The position numbers and the translations under genes were made by a program. DNA of 64,000 nucleotides from contig NZ_LGEC01000038.1 of the NCBI RefSeq assembly GCF_001279585.1, positions 1 to 64,000 on the forward strand, given 5' to 3'. The notes under the pieces are model-generated. The model searched no databases and was not told where the DNA came from. It worked only from the letters and a program-made list of their open reading frames with translations. Positions within the stretch are counted from its first letter, which is position 1, and each line of letters opens with the position of its first letter. This DNA is from Nocardiopsis sp. NRRL B-16309 (GTDB taxonomy: Bacteria; Actinomycetota; Actinomycetes; Streptosporangiales; Streptosporangiaceae). Below, piece after piece: positions 26,531 through 35,712 of the stretch.

Positions 26531-28473
26531 GCTCCGTGTCTGTGCGCCAGCCGACCAAGGCGGACGAGCAGATCCGCGAGGTCCTCGAAGCCTCCACCAA
26601 GCGCGGGTTCGTCGTGATCGCCGGAGCAGGTTCGGGGAAGACGACGTCGCTGGTGGAAGCCCTCCGCAACATCGGTCGAGCTGAAGGAACAGCCCTGCTG
26701 GGCCAGCGCCGCCAGATCGCCTGCATCACGTACACGAATGTCGCGGTGGAGGAGATCAAGGATCGGCTTGCCGCCAACCCGCTTTTTCATGTCTCCACGA
26801 TCCACAGCTTCCTCTGGAAAGTGGTTCAACCCTTCCAGCACATGATCCGTGAATGGGTGCGTGCGGACATTCGCCGTCTCATTGCGGAGCGTGACGATAC
26901 CAGGGGGGCGAAGTACGTTGAGGCGCTGGAAGGCCTGGACGATCCGGACCTGCGCTTCAACTACCAGTCCGGTCGTAACTACAAGAAAGGGATCCTCGGG
27001 CACAACGATGTCCTACGTATGGTTCCCGAACTCATGAAGCAGGAGAAGCGCCTCGCCACGATCGTCGCCCAACGCTTTCCCTACGTCCTGGTCGACGAGA
27101 GTCAGGACACGGACCCGCGGGTGGTCGAAGCCCTACAGGCCATCGAGGAACAGGAACGCGGAAATTTCTGCGTCGGCTTCTTCGGTGATCCGATGCAGCG
27201 GATCTTCCCGACCGGAGCCGGTCTCATCGAAGCAGACAAGAGTTGGGTGACCATCCGTAAGAAGGAGAACTGGCGCTGCCCTCAGCGGGTACTCGATGTG
27301 ATCAACAAGATCAGGAGGGTGTCTCCACACGACGGAAACCTGACTCAGGTCCAGGGAAAACGAGAGGGAGCGGAGGAAGCGAGGACGGGTGACGCGGACC
27401 TCTTCGTGCTCTCCTCGGAAGGCGACAGTGACTCCTGGTTGGACCGGGTACGCGACCACCTGGCGGTTCGGCAGAACGACCTGCTGTGGAGCCAGGGAGT
27501 GGAGGGGAAGAACCTCAAGATCCTGGTGCTGGAGCATCAACTGGCCGCCCGTCGACTGGGCTTCACGGATGTGGACAAGGCCTTTCGTCAAACCGGAAGC
27601 GGGTATGCCAGGCAGTTGCGGGAGGAGTACACCACAGGGTTGCACTGGAGCCTGCGACCCTTCCTAGACCGGCTCGTCCCCCTCGTGGAGGCGATCGAAC
27701 AGAAAGACGGGATCACCGCGCTCGGGATGCTGCGCAGGCTCTCCCCACGGCTCGGTTCCTTCCGTGACGGTCAGGCCACCGCGGAACTACTTCCGCAGTT
27801 GAAGGCCGATGGCGATCACCTCGCCAAGATCCTCGCCAGGGACAGCACCGCGGCCGTCGCGGACGTGCTTCGGCACGCTCTCAAGGCCGGACTCATCCGG
27901 CTGGACCCCCGGTTGAAGGCACAGCTTCTCAAACATGAGGGCTTCTCGTTCGTGGAACAGCTGCCAGTCGAAGAAGGCGAGACGACAGAAGACCCCGGAG
28001 AGCAGACCGAGGAGAGTCGCGAAGACGAGCGCAGGGTCCTCCAGAAGGCGATGACCGCCTACCTGGCCTGTCCTGCGGCGCAGATACGGATCTACCACGA
28101 CTACGTTCGGGGGCGGTTGCCCTACCAGACCCAGCACGGGGTCAAGGGCGCCGAGTTCGAGCGGGTCCTGGTACTGCTGGAGGACGACCGCAGTAACTGG
28201 AACCAGTACTCCTACGAGAAACTCCTTGGTCTCGAGGACCTGAGCGCTTCTGACATCAGGAACATCCGAGACGAAAAAGACCATACCCCCGAGCGCACAC
28301 GCCGTCTCTTCTATGTCAGTTGCTCTCGGGCCACCCGGTCGCTCGCCGTGGTGCTCTTCACCGACGACCCGGCCGGCGCGTTGCAAGGGCTGCGGGAAGA
28401 CGCCGACTGTCCTTTCCCCGCCGACAGGGTGCACGGGGTCGACGATCTGGAGGGACAGCCCGCTCGTGCCTGA
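26527..28473 (+). CDS. UvrD/PcrA-like helicase, GajB-like
   Basis: This is a 648-aa superfamily 1A helicase. Walker A is VIAGAGSGKTTSLVEAL (about residues 30-46). Motif Ia-like AYTNVA (CITYTNVAVEEIKDRL), motif II YVLVDESQDTD (about 187) and C-terminal motifs HGVKGAEFERVLVLLEDD and LFYVSCSRATRSLAVVL (about 594) are all present, so it looks active. In Gabija the helicase partner joins GajA in a large complex that acts on phage DNA. It overlaps the OLD gene upstream by 4 nt and the JetD-like gene downstream by 8 nt, so all three should be made from one transcript. Confidence 0.88.
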   Translation: MSSVSVRQPTKADEQIREVLEASTKRGFVVIAGAGSGKTTSLVEALRNIGRAEGTALLGQRRQIACITYTNVAVEEIKDRLAANPLFHVSTIHSFLWKVVQPFQHMIREWVRADIRRLIAERDDTRGAKYVEALEGLDDPDLRFNYQSGRNYKKGILGHNDVLRMVPELMKQEKRLATIVAQRFPYVLVDESQDTDPRVVEALQAIEEQERGNFCVGFFGDPMQRIFPTGAGLIEADKSWVTIRKKENWRCPQRVLDVINKIRRVSPHDGNLTQVQGKREGAEEARTGDADLFVLSSEGDSDSWLDRVRDHLAVRQNDLLWSQGVEGKNLKILVLEHQLAARRLGFTDVDKAFRQTGSGYARQLREEYTTGLHWSLRPFLDRLVPLVEAIEQKDGITALGMLRRLSPRLGSFRDGQATAELLPQLKADGDHLAKILARDSTAAVADVLRHALKAGLIRLDPRLKAQLLKHEGFSFVEQLPVEEGETTEDPGEQTEESREDERRVLQKAMTAYLACPAAQIRIYHDYVRGRLPYQTQHGVKGAEFERVLVLLEDDRSNWNQYSYEKLLGLEDLSASDIRNIRDEKDHTPERTRRLFYVSCSRATRSLAVVLFTDDPAGALQGLREDADCPFPADRVHGVDDLEGQPARA

Positions 28474-29863
28474 TGAAGTGCACCTGGTCGACGTACAGGA
28501 CCTCATCGCCAGCCCGGTGCCCGACGGGGTGCGGGTCGTGGTCCGCTGTCCCGAGGGCAAGGGAGCGCCTCAGAAGTTCGGGACCCTGGACTTCTCCACG
28601 GTGTTCCTGGTCGCGGAGAACCCTCCTGATGAATTCGCCAACCCTGATGGTCTTGAGTCCAGGGACCTGGCCTGGGTGCTGGAGAAACCCTCGCGCAAGC
28701 TGAAGACCGTCCAGGATCGGTGGGGTTCCCGAGCCAACGATGTGCTCAATGAGCTGATCCGCTCTGGCGCGGTCATGGTGAAGGCACGCGTCAATATGCG
28801 GGACCTGCGGATCAAGCGGTATCTCCAGATCATTCGTACCCCGCTGTGGTCGGAGCGGGCCGACGAACGAAGGCGGGAACTCCTCGGTCGGATCGACCCG
28901 GGGCAGGCCCGCACGGGACTCCTCGACCTGATGCAAGGCATCAGCGAACTCGAGACCGAGCGCGATTTGTTGCTGAACTCCGAACCCGGCGCGGTCCCCG
29001 AGGGTTCCGCGACGAGGGCGGGGCATTGGGACACCTACGACTTCGCGGTGCGTGTCGCGTGCCGGTGGTACAAGCACGGGGGCGACCGCCATCCCACCCG
29101 GCGTGAGGTGTCCTCCCGCTCGCATGCGCACACCTCCGGTACGAAGACACGCTGGACCGACGCCCGCATCCACGCGGTGGAGAACCTGCTCAGGAAGTAC
29201 ATCTCCGAGCTGTTCGACTTCCCCGACCACGAGATCCGTGTGAAGGGTCCTCTGCGCTGGTACAAGGATGACGTTCCGGCAGTGGACGCTGTCACAGCTG
29301 AACCCTGGGCCGGCCTTCCTTCCAACGGCGTGCGCGAGACCGGCACCCTGGAACAGGTGAAGGGGATCCGTGGCGTCCTCGTCCTGGAGAACCAGGACAC
29401 CTTCTACCGGTCCTGTCAGATCCCCGCGATCACCGAGGGCTGGGTCTGCGTCTGGGGAGCCGGGTACGCCAGCGACGGACTCGTGGGGTTCCTCAGGATG
29501 CTGGCGCCCTTGCCGATCGCAGTGTGGGGAGACCTCGACGCGCACGGCATCGCGATCATCGCCAACCTGCGCGACCGGGTGGAGCGGGATGTGTACCCGG
29601 TCGCGATGACCGCGGAGGCCTGGCTTGGGGGGCCGCACCGGCCGCAGCCCCCGGAGCGGCGGGAGCAGGACGCGAAGAAGGCGGCAGGGCTCCTCGACCA
29701 GGCCCCGGACGCGCTGCGGCCGGTGGCCGCGCTCATCGCCGACCATCCGGAGCTGGCCGGGCTGGGCGTGGAGCAGGAGGCCCAGCACACTGAGGTGTTG
29801 CCGGGCCTGGCCGACCTGCTCGCTGGCGTGCTCGACTCAGTCCACAGCCCGTCCGGAGCGTAG
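28466..29863 (+). CDS. JetD-like TOPRIM nuclease (DUF2220-type), Wadjet subunit
   Basis: This is a 465-aa protein. The C-terminal domain matches the DUF2220/JetD TOPRIM pattern: VLVLENQDTF (Glu near residue 307), VCVWGAGYASDGLVGFL, and PIAVWGDLDAHGIAII (Asp pair near 355-357). The N-terminal 280 residues resemble the DUF3322-like arm (SRDLAWVLEKPSRKLKT, AVRVACRWYKHGG). In Wadjet, JetD cuts the plasmid DNA that the SMC motor has extruded. The GTG at 28466 overlaps the helicase gene by 8 nt and has GGAGGGA upstream. Its 3' end overlaps that of the convergent JetC-like gene by 27 nt. JetD is normally in line with JetABC; here it is on the opposite strand and coupled to the Gabija-like pair. Confidence 0.82.
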   Translation: MPDEVHLVDVQDLIASPVPDGVRVVVRCPEGKGAPQKFGTLDFSTVFLVAENPPDEFANPDGLESRDLAWVLEKPSRKLKTVQDRWGSRANDVLNELIRSGAVMVKARVNMRDLRIKRYLQIIRTPLWSERADERRRELLGRIDPGQARTGLLDLMQGISELETERDLLLNSEPGAVPEGSATRAGHWDTYDFAVRVACRWYKHGGDRHPTRREVSSRSHAHTSGTKTRWTDARIHAVENLLRKYISELFDFPDHEIRVKGPLRWYKDDVPAVDAVTAEPWAGLPSNGVRETGTLEQVKGIRGVLVLENQDTFYRSCQIPAITEGWVCVWGAGYASDGLVGFLRMLAPLPIAVWGDLDAHGIAIIANLRDRVERDVYPVAMTAEAWLGGPHRPQPPERREQDAKKAAGLLDQAPDALRPVAALIADHPELAGLGVEQEAQHTEVLPGLADLLAGVLDSVHSPSGA

Positions 29864-32800
29864 CCAGAAGGCCAGATGCTCGACGTGACGACCGTTCTCG
29901 TCGGACCCCCACGACCGGGTGGGGCGGTTGTAGACCTCACTGTTGGACACATGGTTGAACCACAGGACCTGGCCGCAGTGCCGCACGGCGTCGTGGATGA
30001 CACTGTCCTGACAGGTGCCGAGGATGGTCACCTGCTGTTTGACCGCGACTTTCTGCAACTCCCGCAACACGTCTCGCCGGTTCTCGTCGCCCAGACTGTT
30101 GCCGAGTTCGTCCAGCACGAGAACCCGGCCGGGCACGTCGCTGTCGGCCAGGAGCGAGGCCAACACCAGTTGGATCGCGAACACCTTGACCTGCGCCCCG
30201 TTCGCGATTTTCTGATAGGAAACGTACGCCCCCTGTGGGGAGCGCTGCCACCGGGGGACGACGTTCACCTTCCACCGGGAGCCGGTCGCGGAGGGGTCCA
30301 GCACCTCGTAGTCGAGGCGGGCACCGTAACCGCCGTCCCGTTCCCGGTCCAACTCGTCGAACTGGTCACTGATCCTGGCCAGGATCAGTTTGATGGACCT
30401 GGCCACGGTGGCACGGATGATCTCCAACGACTCGATCTGCCGGTTCACCTCCCGCCGAGCGGTGGTGAGGTTGCGTTCGCGCTCCTCCTGTTCGGTGGCG
30501 ATGAGCGTCTTATTGGTCGAGTCCGGTATCTCGCACTCCTCCAACAGCTCGTCGAGCGGTTGGAGGGCGGTGCCAAGCGCTTCCTTGGCCCGGCCCGGTT
30601 CGGGGACGCTTCGCGCTGCGGTGTCGATGAGTTTGACCAGAGCGTGAGGAAAGGTGTCCCGGTCCTGGCGGATCACCGTCAGCGCCTCCAGGAAGGAGGA
30701 GGAAGCGTGGTTCCACCAGTCCTGCGCCGTGCGCCTACGCTCGGTACGGTCCTTGACCCGGGCGATGTGCTTCTTCGCGGAGTCCGAGTCACCACCCCAG
30801 GCCAGGAGCCACTTCTCGTGCTGGACCCTTTCGACCTTCTCGTTGGCGCTCTGAAGAGCACGGCGCAGCCGGCCGAACTCGACCTCCGCGGCTCGTAGCT
30901 CCCGTTGAGCGGATTCGACGAGGAGCTCATGGTTGCCCAGCGCGATCCGGGCTGCCGTGTACTGACGGTCCGCTGCCGTCCAGAGCGTCTGGAGGTGGTC
31001 CGCCGCCGTGACAGCCTCAGCATGCTCGGCCTCGGCGACCCGCAACTCTTCCCGGCACGCCTCCAGCCGTTCGGCCGCTGTCGCGATGTCCAGGAGTTCC
31101 TGCTGGCGCTGGAGGGCGCGCCGGGCGTTCGTCAACGTGCGCCCCGATTGCCTTTCGGCCCGTACCGCGGCTCGCAGCTCCGACTCGGCCACGGAGATCC
31201 GGGCCTCACGACCCGTCACCGGCTCGGGGAACCCGGACAGCATCCATTCGTCCAGGTCGGGGTCGTGCGATCGGTCCAGGCCGTGGGCGAACGCGTACCG
31301 GGAACGGACCGCCTCCAGGAACGCGCCGAAGGCCGGAGGAGCGGTCACCCCCTCCAGGAGCATGGTGGCCGCACCGTCCGGAGAGCCGTCCACACGGATG
31401 ATCGACACGCCGGGGAAGTCCTGGAGCGAACGCAGCGCGAACTCCGCGTCCCCTGCCGCCACCGCGACGGAGTTCCGGAAGCGCCACAGGTGGGCCTCCC
31501 ACTCCGGGCGTGCGTCCTGGTCGAGCACGACGGAGTCCAGCAGACCCCTGGCTCGGACTCCCAGTTCGCGCAGCCTTCGCACGGCCTCACCAGCGGTGCC
31601 GTCCTCACCGGCACGGACCTGCTCCAGGTGATGTTCGGCTTCCTCGCGCCGGGCCACGGAGCGCCTGTGCAGGAACACGGTGGAGTCCAGTCGTTCCCGC
31701 ATCCGTTCGAACTCAGCCTGGCGCTGGTCCACGCCGATCCCGTCGAAGCGATCGGTCACGCGGAGCAGGCGCTTGCGCTCTTCGGTCAGCTGCTTCACGT
31801 CGCTGTGGAGCTCCCCGACGATCTCCGTCTGTCGCGTCCTCACACGGTGGAGGCGTTCGCGCTCCTCCTCCGCTGCTTGGGCTGCTTTCCGCGAGCCGGT
31901 GTCCTCACGCAGGCGATTCAGGTGTGCTTTGGCCTCGCGGGTGCGTTCTTTGGCCTGCTCCACGTCCTCTTGGGCCTGTTCGCGTTCGGCTGCCGCCGCC
32001 GTGAGCTCCTCCTCCCTCTCCCCGAGGCCGACGGCCAGGTGGAGCTCCCACGATCGGTTCGCGGCCGTCAGTGCCTGCCGGGCGAGGTCGCGGCGGTCGA
32101 TGGCTGCGAGCTGTGCGGCCTCGGCGATGCGCCTGTTCTGGTCGTTGACCTCCTGAACCCGCAGTTCCTGGGCCGCCTCGTCGTACTTGACGCGGCCCTT
32201 CTGTTCCTTGACCAACAGGCGGGACTGACCGGTCAGGGCGATGAGCGCGTCACCGATGGCGTCGGGGGCCATCGAGGTCATCTGCTGGGAGAGGAGGGAC
32301 GCCACCATCGGTCGCATCGAGGTGTCCAGGTAGGCCAGACATCGCGGGGCGTCCCCGTACAGGAATTCGCCCATGCTCTGGGCGCCGTTGCTCGACTTCG
32401 CGGGTAGCTGTCCCCACAGTGAGTCGGCCTGATCGGAACGCTCCTGGTCGGTGTCGGCGACGGCCACGTGCAGGTCTCTGACCCACCGCATCTGAAGGTA
32501 GGGCGTCTGGCTGGAGATGCGCAGCCACACTGTCAAGAGCTTCTTGCCCTCCTCATCGGAGAACACCCCCACGATGTAGCCACGTCGGGCCCCGCCCCCC
32601 TCTCCCGACCCTGCGGACTCCGGGCTGAACAACAGCCCTCTGGCGAACCCGCCATCGCGTTTGAGGCGCCACTGCGGGTCCGCGAGGAGGAGGGAGACCG
32701 CGCTGAGGAAGGTGGTCTTGCCGGACCCGTTGGAGTCACCCTTGGGCCCTTCCCCGGAGACGGCGACGAAGGACGACGGGACGATCGGAACCGGGTGGGT

Positions 32801-32914
32801 GGTGAGGCGGCCGATATCGAAGGTCTGCACCGCGACCAGCTTCCGGGACCCGACCAGCCCTGTGCTGCCGGTGTCCTGGAGGTGCTCGGTCGCCTGTTCG
32901 GGCAGGAGGCTCAT
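29837..32914 (-). CDS. JetC-like SMC ATPase of a Wadjet-type system
   Basis: This is a 1025-aa SMC/MukB-like motor. The N-terminal head has PKGDSNGSGKTTFLSAV (Walker A, residues 58-67). Long charged coiled coils lie at about 250-420 and 600-850, separated by a hinge-like globular part (about 430-590). The C-terminal head has YQKIANGAQVKVFAIQL, in place of an ABC signature, and Walker B RVLVLDELGNSLGDENRR (about 930-947). Such proteins extrude DNA loops and, with JetD, destroy circular plasmids. It is the last gene of a four-gene operon with ATGA/GTGA overlaps. Its GSGK spacing and start VQTFDIGRLTTHP differ from the TIGR02680-type JetC I know, so the subtype is uncertain. Confidence 0.82.
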   Translation of the reverse strand: MSLLPEQATEHLQDTGSTGLVGSRKLVAVQTFDIGRLTTHPVPIVPSSFVAVSGEGPKGDSNGSGKTTFLSAVSLLLADPQWRLKRDGGFARGLLFSPESAGSGEGGGARRGYIVGVFSDEEGKKLLTVWLRISSQTPYLQMRWVRDLHVAVADTDQERSDQADSLWGQLPAKSSNGAQSMGEFLYGDAPRCLAYLDTSMRPMVASLLSQQMTSMAPDAIGDALIALTGQSRLLVKEQKGRVKYDEAAQELRVQEVNDQNRRIAEAAQLAAIDRRDLARQALTAANRSWELHLAVGLGEREEELTAAAAEREQAQEDVEQAKERTREAKAHLNRLREDTGSRKAAQAAEEERERLHRVRTRQTEIVGELHSDVKQLTEERKRLLRVTDRFDGIGVDQRQAEFERMRERLDSTVFLHRRSVARREEAEHHLEQVRAGEDGTAGEAVRRLRELGVRARGLLDSVVLDQDARPEWEAHLWRFRNSVAVAAGDAEFALRSLQDFPGVSIIRVDGSPDGAATMLLEGVTAPPAFGAFLEAVRSRYAFAHGLDRSHDPDLDEWMLSGFPEPVTGREARISVAESELRAAVRAERQSGRTLTNARRALQRQQELLDIATAAERLEACREELRVAEAEHAEAVTAADHLQTLWTAADRQYTAARIALGNHELLVESAQRELRAAEVEFGRLRRALQSANEKVERVQHEKWLLAWGGDSDSAKKHIARVKDRTERRRTAQDWWNHASSSFLEALTVIRQDRDTFPHALVKLIDTAARSVPEPGRAKEALGTALQPLDELLEECEIPDSTNKTLIATEQEERERNLTTARREVNRQIESLEIIRATVARSIKLILARISDQFDELDRERDGGYGARLDYEVLDPSATGSRWKVNVVPRWQRSPQGAYVSYQKIANGAQVKVFAIQLVLASLLADSDVPGRVLVLDELGNSLGDENRRDVLRELQKVAVKQQVTILGTCQDSVIHDAVRHCGQVLWFNHVSNSEVYNRPTRSWGSDENGRHVEHLAFWLRSGRAVD

Positions 32915-33672
32915 GGTGTGCCCTCTTCTGGTTCTGTGCGGCTGTCGCGGCTGTCGCGGCTGTCGCGGCTGTCGCGGGTGGTGGGGCGGTGACTCGCGTC
33001 TTCGCTCGGGGCCAGCAGACGGGGGCGGGTGTTCACCGCGGCCAGATCGCGCCGGTGGTGCTGGCGGAGCTTGTCGGTGAGGCCTTCGTCGGTGGTGGTG
33101 ATCAGGGTGATCTGCTCGCGTAGACGTTGGGACGCGGCGTCGGTGAGCCGGTTGAGCTGTGGTCCGGGCCCGACCAGACCGCCCCCTTGACCGCTGAAGC
33201 AGACCAGCCCGCGGGCCGCCAAGCGTCGCAGGGACTCGCGCACGACCCCCTTCGGAACCATGGACTCTTCGAGCAGATCTCGGCGCACGGGAAGGGCATC
33301 CAGCAGACTGTCCCGTTGAACCCTGCCTTCAGCCTGCGGAATCGCCACGCAGTGCAGCAGGACCAGGGCGAGTACCGCCCGTTCCTCGGGGGGAAGGGCC
33401 CCGGACCGCTCCGCCACCAGCGCGTCCGTGATGTGGTCGGCGTAGCCGGAGGTGTAGGCGGCTCCGATCGGGAGCAGGACCCGCCCCGCCTCGCTGAGAC
33501 ACCTCTTGACGCAATTGCGCAGTTCAGGATCCAGGAGGGCCTGGAAGTGCGCGGCGAGAACCGGGGAACGGGACGACTCCACCGCCGCGATGGCGTCCAG
33601 GACCGCGGACTGCTCATCCGGGGTGAGGGTGTTCAGAACGGGCCACCTGGCGTCCGTGGTGGCTTCTGTCAT
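32911..33672 (-). CDS. JetB/KITE-like winged-helix protein of the Wadjet-type operon
   Basis: This is a 253-aa protein. The core (about residues 10-200) is helical, with a clear winged-helix segment RRDLLEESMVPKGVVRESLR followed by RLAARGLVCFSGQGGG. This is the pattern of the KITE proteins (JetB, MksE, ScpB) that dimerise on kleisin in bacterial condensins. The ATG overlaps the upstream stop (ATGA), and its own stop overlaps the SMC start in the same way. The C-terminus contains four RDS repeats encoded by a perfect 9-bp tandem repeat. Assignment as JetB is by position and fold pattern; I cannot confirm DUF4194. Confidence 0.65.
   Translation of the reverse strand: MTEATTDARWPVLNTLTPDEQSAVLDAIAAVESSRSPVLAAHFQALLDPELRNCVKRCLSEAGRVLLPIGAAYTSGYADHITDALVAERSGALPPEERAVLALVLLHCVAIPQAEGRVQRDSLLDALPVRRDLLEESMVPKGVVRESLRRLAARGLVCFSGQGGGLVGPGPQLNRLTDAASQRLREQITLITTTDEGLTDKLRQHHRRDLAAVNTRPRLLAPSEDASHRPTTRDSRDSRDSRDSRTEPEEGTP
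32941..32976. repeat. Four perfect 9-bp tandem repeats inside the JetB-like gene
   Basis: The unit GCTGTCGCG is repeated four times without change. On the minus strand it encodes a run of Arg-Asp-Ser repeats near the C-terminus of the JetB-like protein. Because the unit is 9 bp, copy-number change would alter length but not frame. Confidence 0.85.
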
Positions 33673-34241
33673 CGGAGCTTCTCCACGGGCTGGTGCTCGG
33701 GGAGCCGGGGGAGGAGGTCGAACACTTCACGCAGTTCCGCGGTCTGGCCGCGGGTCCAGGTAGCGGTGCGCGGCCCCAGCCGGATCCCGGTGCCCGAGAG
33801 CTCGACCCACAGGGAGCGGTCCAGTCGCGCGAGCGCTCTCCGGTAGCTGCCGAGAGCTCGGGGACTGTCGTCCTCCTTCGCCCAAGTGAGGGCCTCCAGC
33901 ACCTCCTGCCGCTCACACGGATCCCCGGGCCAGGGCTCCGCGTGACGATCACGCCAGCAGCAACCCAGGCATGCGGCGAAGACCTCCAGCTCATTTCGGG
34001 GGTGCTGCGGGTGGTGCAGCCCGATCCCTTCCTCCTGGGAGGGTTCATGGCCCTCCACCCACCCCAGGATGTGCGCGGGTTCCTCCCGTCGGACGATGTC
34101 CAGAACGGATCGACCCGCCTGGAGGGCTTCATCGACGATGACGGCATCAGGGAGGTCGGGACGGATCGGCGCGGCACCCAGGGCACGCATTCGGGCCAGG
34201 GCCAGAGGCCTGGGATCGGTCACGCTCTTGGTCTCGGTCAC
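33669..34241 (-). CDS. Unassigned small subunit in the Wadjet-type operon
   Basis: This is a 190-aa protein encoded between the kleisin-like and JetB-like genes, overlapping both (GTGA at its GTG start 34241, ATGA at its end). It is mostly helical. A central segment has a conspicuous CLGCCW near residue 93, and the C-terminal strand-turn segment RSLWVELSGTGIRLGPRTATW could be a wing. Canonical Wadjet has one KITE subunit; this looks like an extra small subunit, perhaps a second winged-helix partner. I do not recognise the family. Its position and tight coupling are the only functional evidence. Confidence 0.65.
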   Translation of the reverse strand: MTETKSVTDPRPLALARMRALGAAPIRPDLPDAVIVDEALQAGRSVLDIVRREEPAHILGWVEGHEPSQEEGIGLHHPQHPRNELEVFAACLGCCWRDRHAEPWPGDPCERQEVLEALTWAKEDDSPRALGSYRRALARLDRSLWVELSGTGIRLGPRTATWTRGQTAELREVFDLLPRLPEHQPVEKLR

Positions 34242-35524
34242 GAGATGTCGTTCCCCTCGTCCGGTTCGGGCAGTGGGTGGTACTCGGCGGCGTCCGGCCC
34301 CCACTTGGGGTTGCGGTGTAGCCTCACCTGGGACAGGTAGGTCATTTCTTCGGCCGGGTGGACGAAGAACCCGTCCGTCATCTTCACCTCGTAGGGGGCG
34401 TCCGGCCCGGAGACGCTGATCAGGTCGGTCAGGAGCCGCATGCCTCCCGGCCAGCCGAGGTCCCGCAGGAGATCGGTGATGTCGATGCTGTCGTGTTCGC
34501 CAAGGATCAGTTCGGCCTGTTCCAGCATCTGGCGGCGGCGTTCCTGTCCCTTGCGGGCGATGTCCCGCAGCGGGTTGTCCTGGGGAGCGTCCCGCTCGGG
34601 CCGAGGGGGAGGGGCTCCTGGGAGCGGGCCCGTGGGGCTGAGCGCCTCGACGGCTTCGATGAGTGCGGCGGGAGAGATCCCGAGGTCGGGCGGGTCCGCG
34701 ACCACGTGGGTGAACACGGCCGCCAGCTCTTCCATGCTCCGCTTCTTCGCCGCGTCCCTGTACTGCTCCGGGTGGAAGAGGTCGAATCCCCGATTGAGAG
34801 CTCCGGCGTCGATGAGTCGATCGATGAAGTCCGATGTCGCGCCGGCATAGTCCTGAGCGCTTTCCAGTGCCTCCCGTGCGGGACGCTCCAGGTCCTGGAA
34901 CCGCGCGACCACCAGTTTCTGGAGCTCCCCGACCTGTTGCACGAGCCCCGGGTCGCGGTAGCGCTCCTGCTCGACGATGAGCTCTCTCAGTGGGCGTGAC
35001 CGCAGCATCGAAAGCAGGTGATCGGTGAAGACGATCAGCGTCTGCCGGGTGCGCAGCAGGGCCCGGTGGACGTCTGCCCTGCTGGCCTGGTTCCGCTCGA
35101 TCGCGGAGCGTGTGCTGTCCAGGAGAACCAGGACCTCGGTGATCCCGCCTTGGCGGTTGATCCGTTCGAGGAACAGCAGGAAGACCATGCTGAGGGGGTC
35201 GAGGATGTAGCGGTGCTCGTGGGGCCGGGGAAAGGAGGGGAGCAGCATCTCCGAGGCGAGAAAGGTATTGAAGCGCTGCTCGAAGTCGTGAACTTCGGCT
35301 ACTCCGCCGCAGGCGTCCCGAAGCTCGCCCCGAGTGAAGCCGCCGCTCCTCGGTGACCCGGTGGTGTAGGCGTGGAAGACCGCCATGGCCACGTCAAGCA
35401 GCCTCGGGTCCTCGATGACCGAGTCGCTGTGCTTGGCGATCGGTGCGGCGAGCGTCTTCAACTGCGCGGCAAGCAGGCCCTGAGGGCGGTTGCGCTCAGG
35501 CGGGGGTGGATCTGTTGATGGCAT
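34238..35524 (-). CDS. JetA-like kleisin of a Wadjet-type system
   Basis: This is a 428-aa protein at the head of the minus-strand operon. The N-terminal winged-helix-like part (DPRLLDVAMAVFHAY, GGFTRGELRDACGG), the helical middle (REALESAQDYAGATSDFIDR) and a C-terminal winged segment before a disordered tail match the MukF/JetA kleisin plan. The tail IDITDLLRDLGWPGGMRLLTD recalls the C-terminal wHTH that docks on an SMC head. Order (kleisin first, SMC last) and overlaps agree with JetABC. Sequence resemblance to DUF3375 is not obvious to me, so this is a divergent JetA or a related condensin-like system. ATG at 35524. Confidence 0.7.
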   Translation of the reverse strand: MPSTDPPPPERNRPQGLLAAQLKTLAAPIAKHSDSVIEDPRLLDVAMAVFHAYTTGSPRSGGFTRGELRDACGGVAEVHDFEQRFNTFLASEMLLPSFPRPHEHRYILDPLSMVFLLFLERINRQGGITEVLVLLDSTRSAIERNQASRADVHRALLRTRQTLIVFTDHLLSMLRSRPLRELIVEQERYRDPGLVQQVGELQKLVVARFQDLERPAREALESAQDYAGATSDFIDRLIDAGALNRGFDLFHPEQYRDAAKKRSMEELAAVFTHVVADPPDLGISPAALIEAVEALSPTGPLPGAPPPRPERDAPQDNPLRDIARKGQERRRQMLEQAELILGEHDSIDITDLLRDLGWPGGMRLLTDLISVSGPDAPYEVKMTDGFFVHPAEEMTYLSQVRLHRNPKWGPDAAEYHPLPEPDEGNDIS

Positions 35525-35712
35525 GACTGGCGGACTGCCCTGTCCGTGGGTGGGGTCGCCTCTGAGAGGAAGAAGCGAGGGGATGAAGGGCAGTCAACCA
35601 GAGGTCACAAGATCATTTCAGGACAATCGTGAGATTGGTCCTGAGGTGCCGCCGGGGCGGGGTGGGCGCTGAGCCTGTACAGGTACCCCGGCCCCGGTTC
35701 ACGGGTGTTGCA

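Noticed and set aside
32941..32976. CRISPR-like array
   Set aside because: The units are contiguous 9-bp repeats with no spacers and lie inside a gene.
35525..35712. Short region between the kleisin-like and DUF397 genes as a possible small gene
   Set aside because: No start with a ribosome-binding site and no protein-like frame; it more likely holds the JetA operon promoter.
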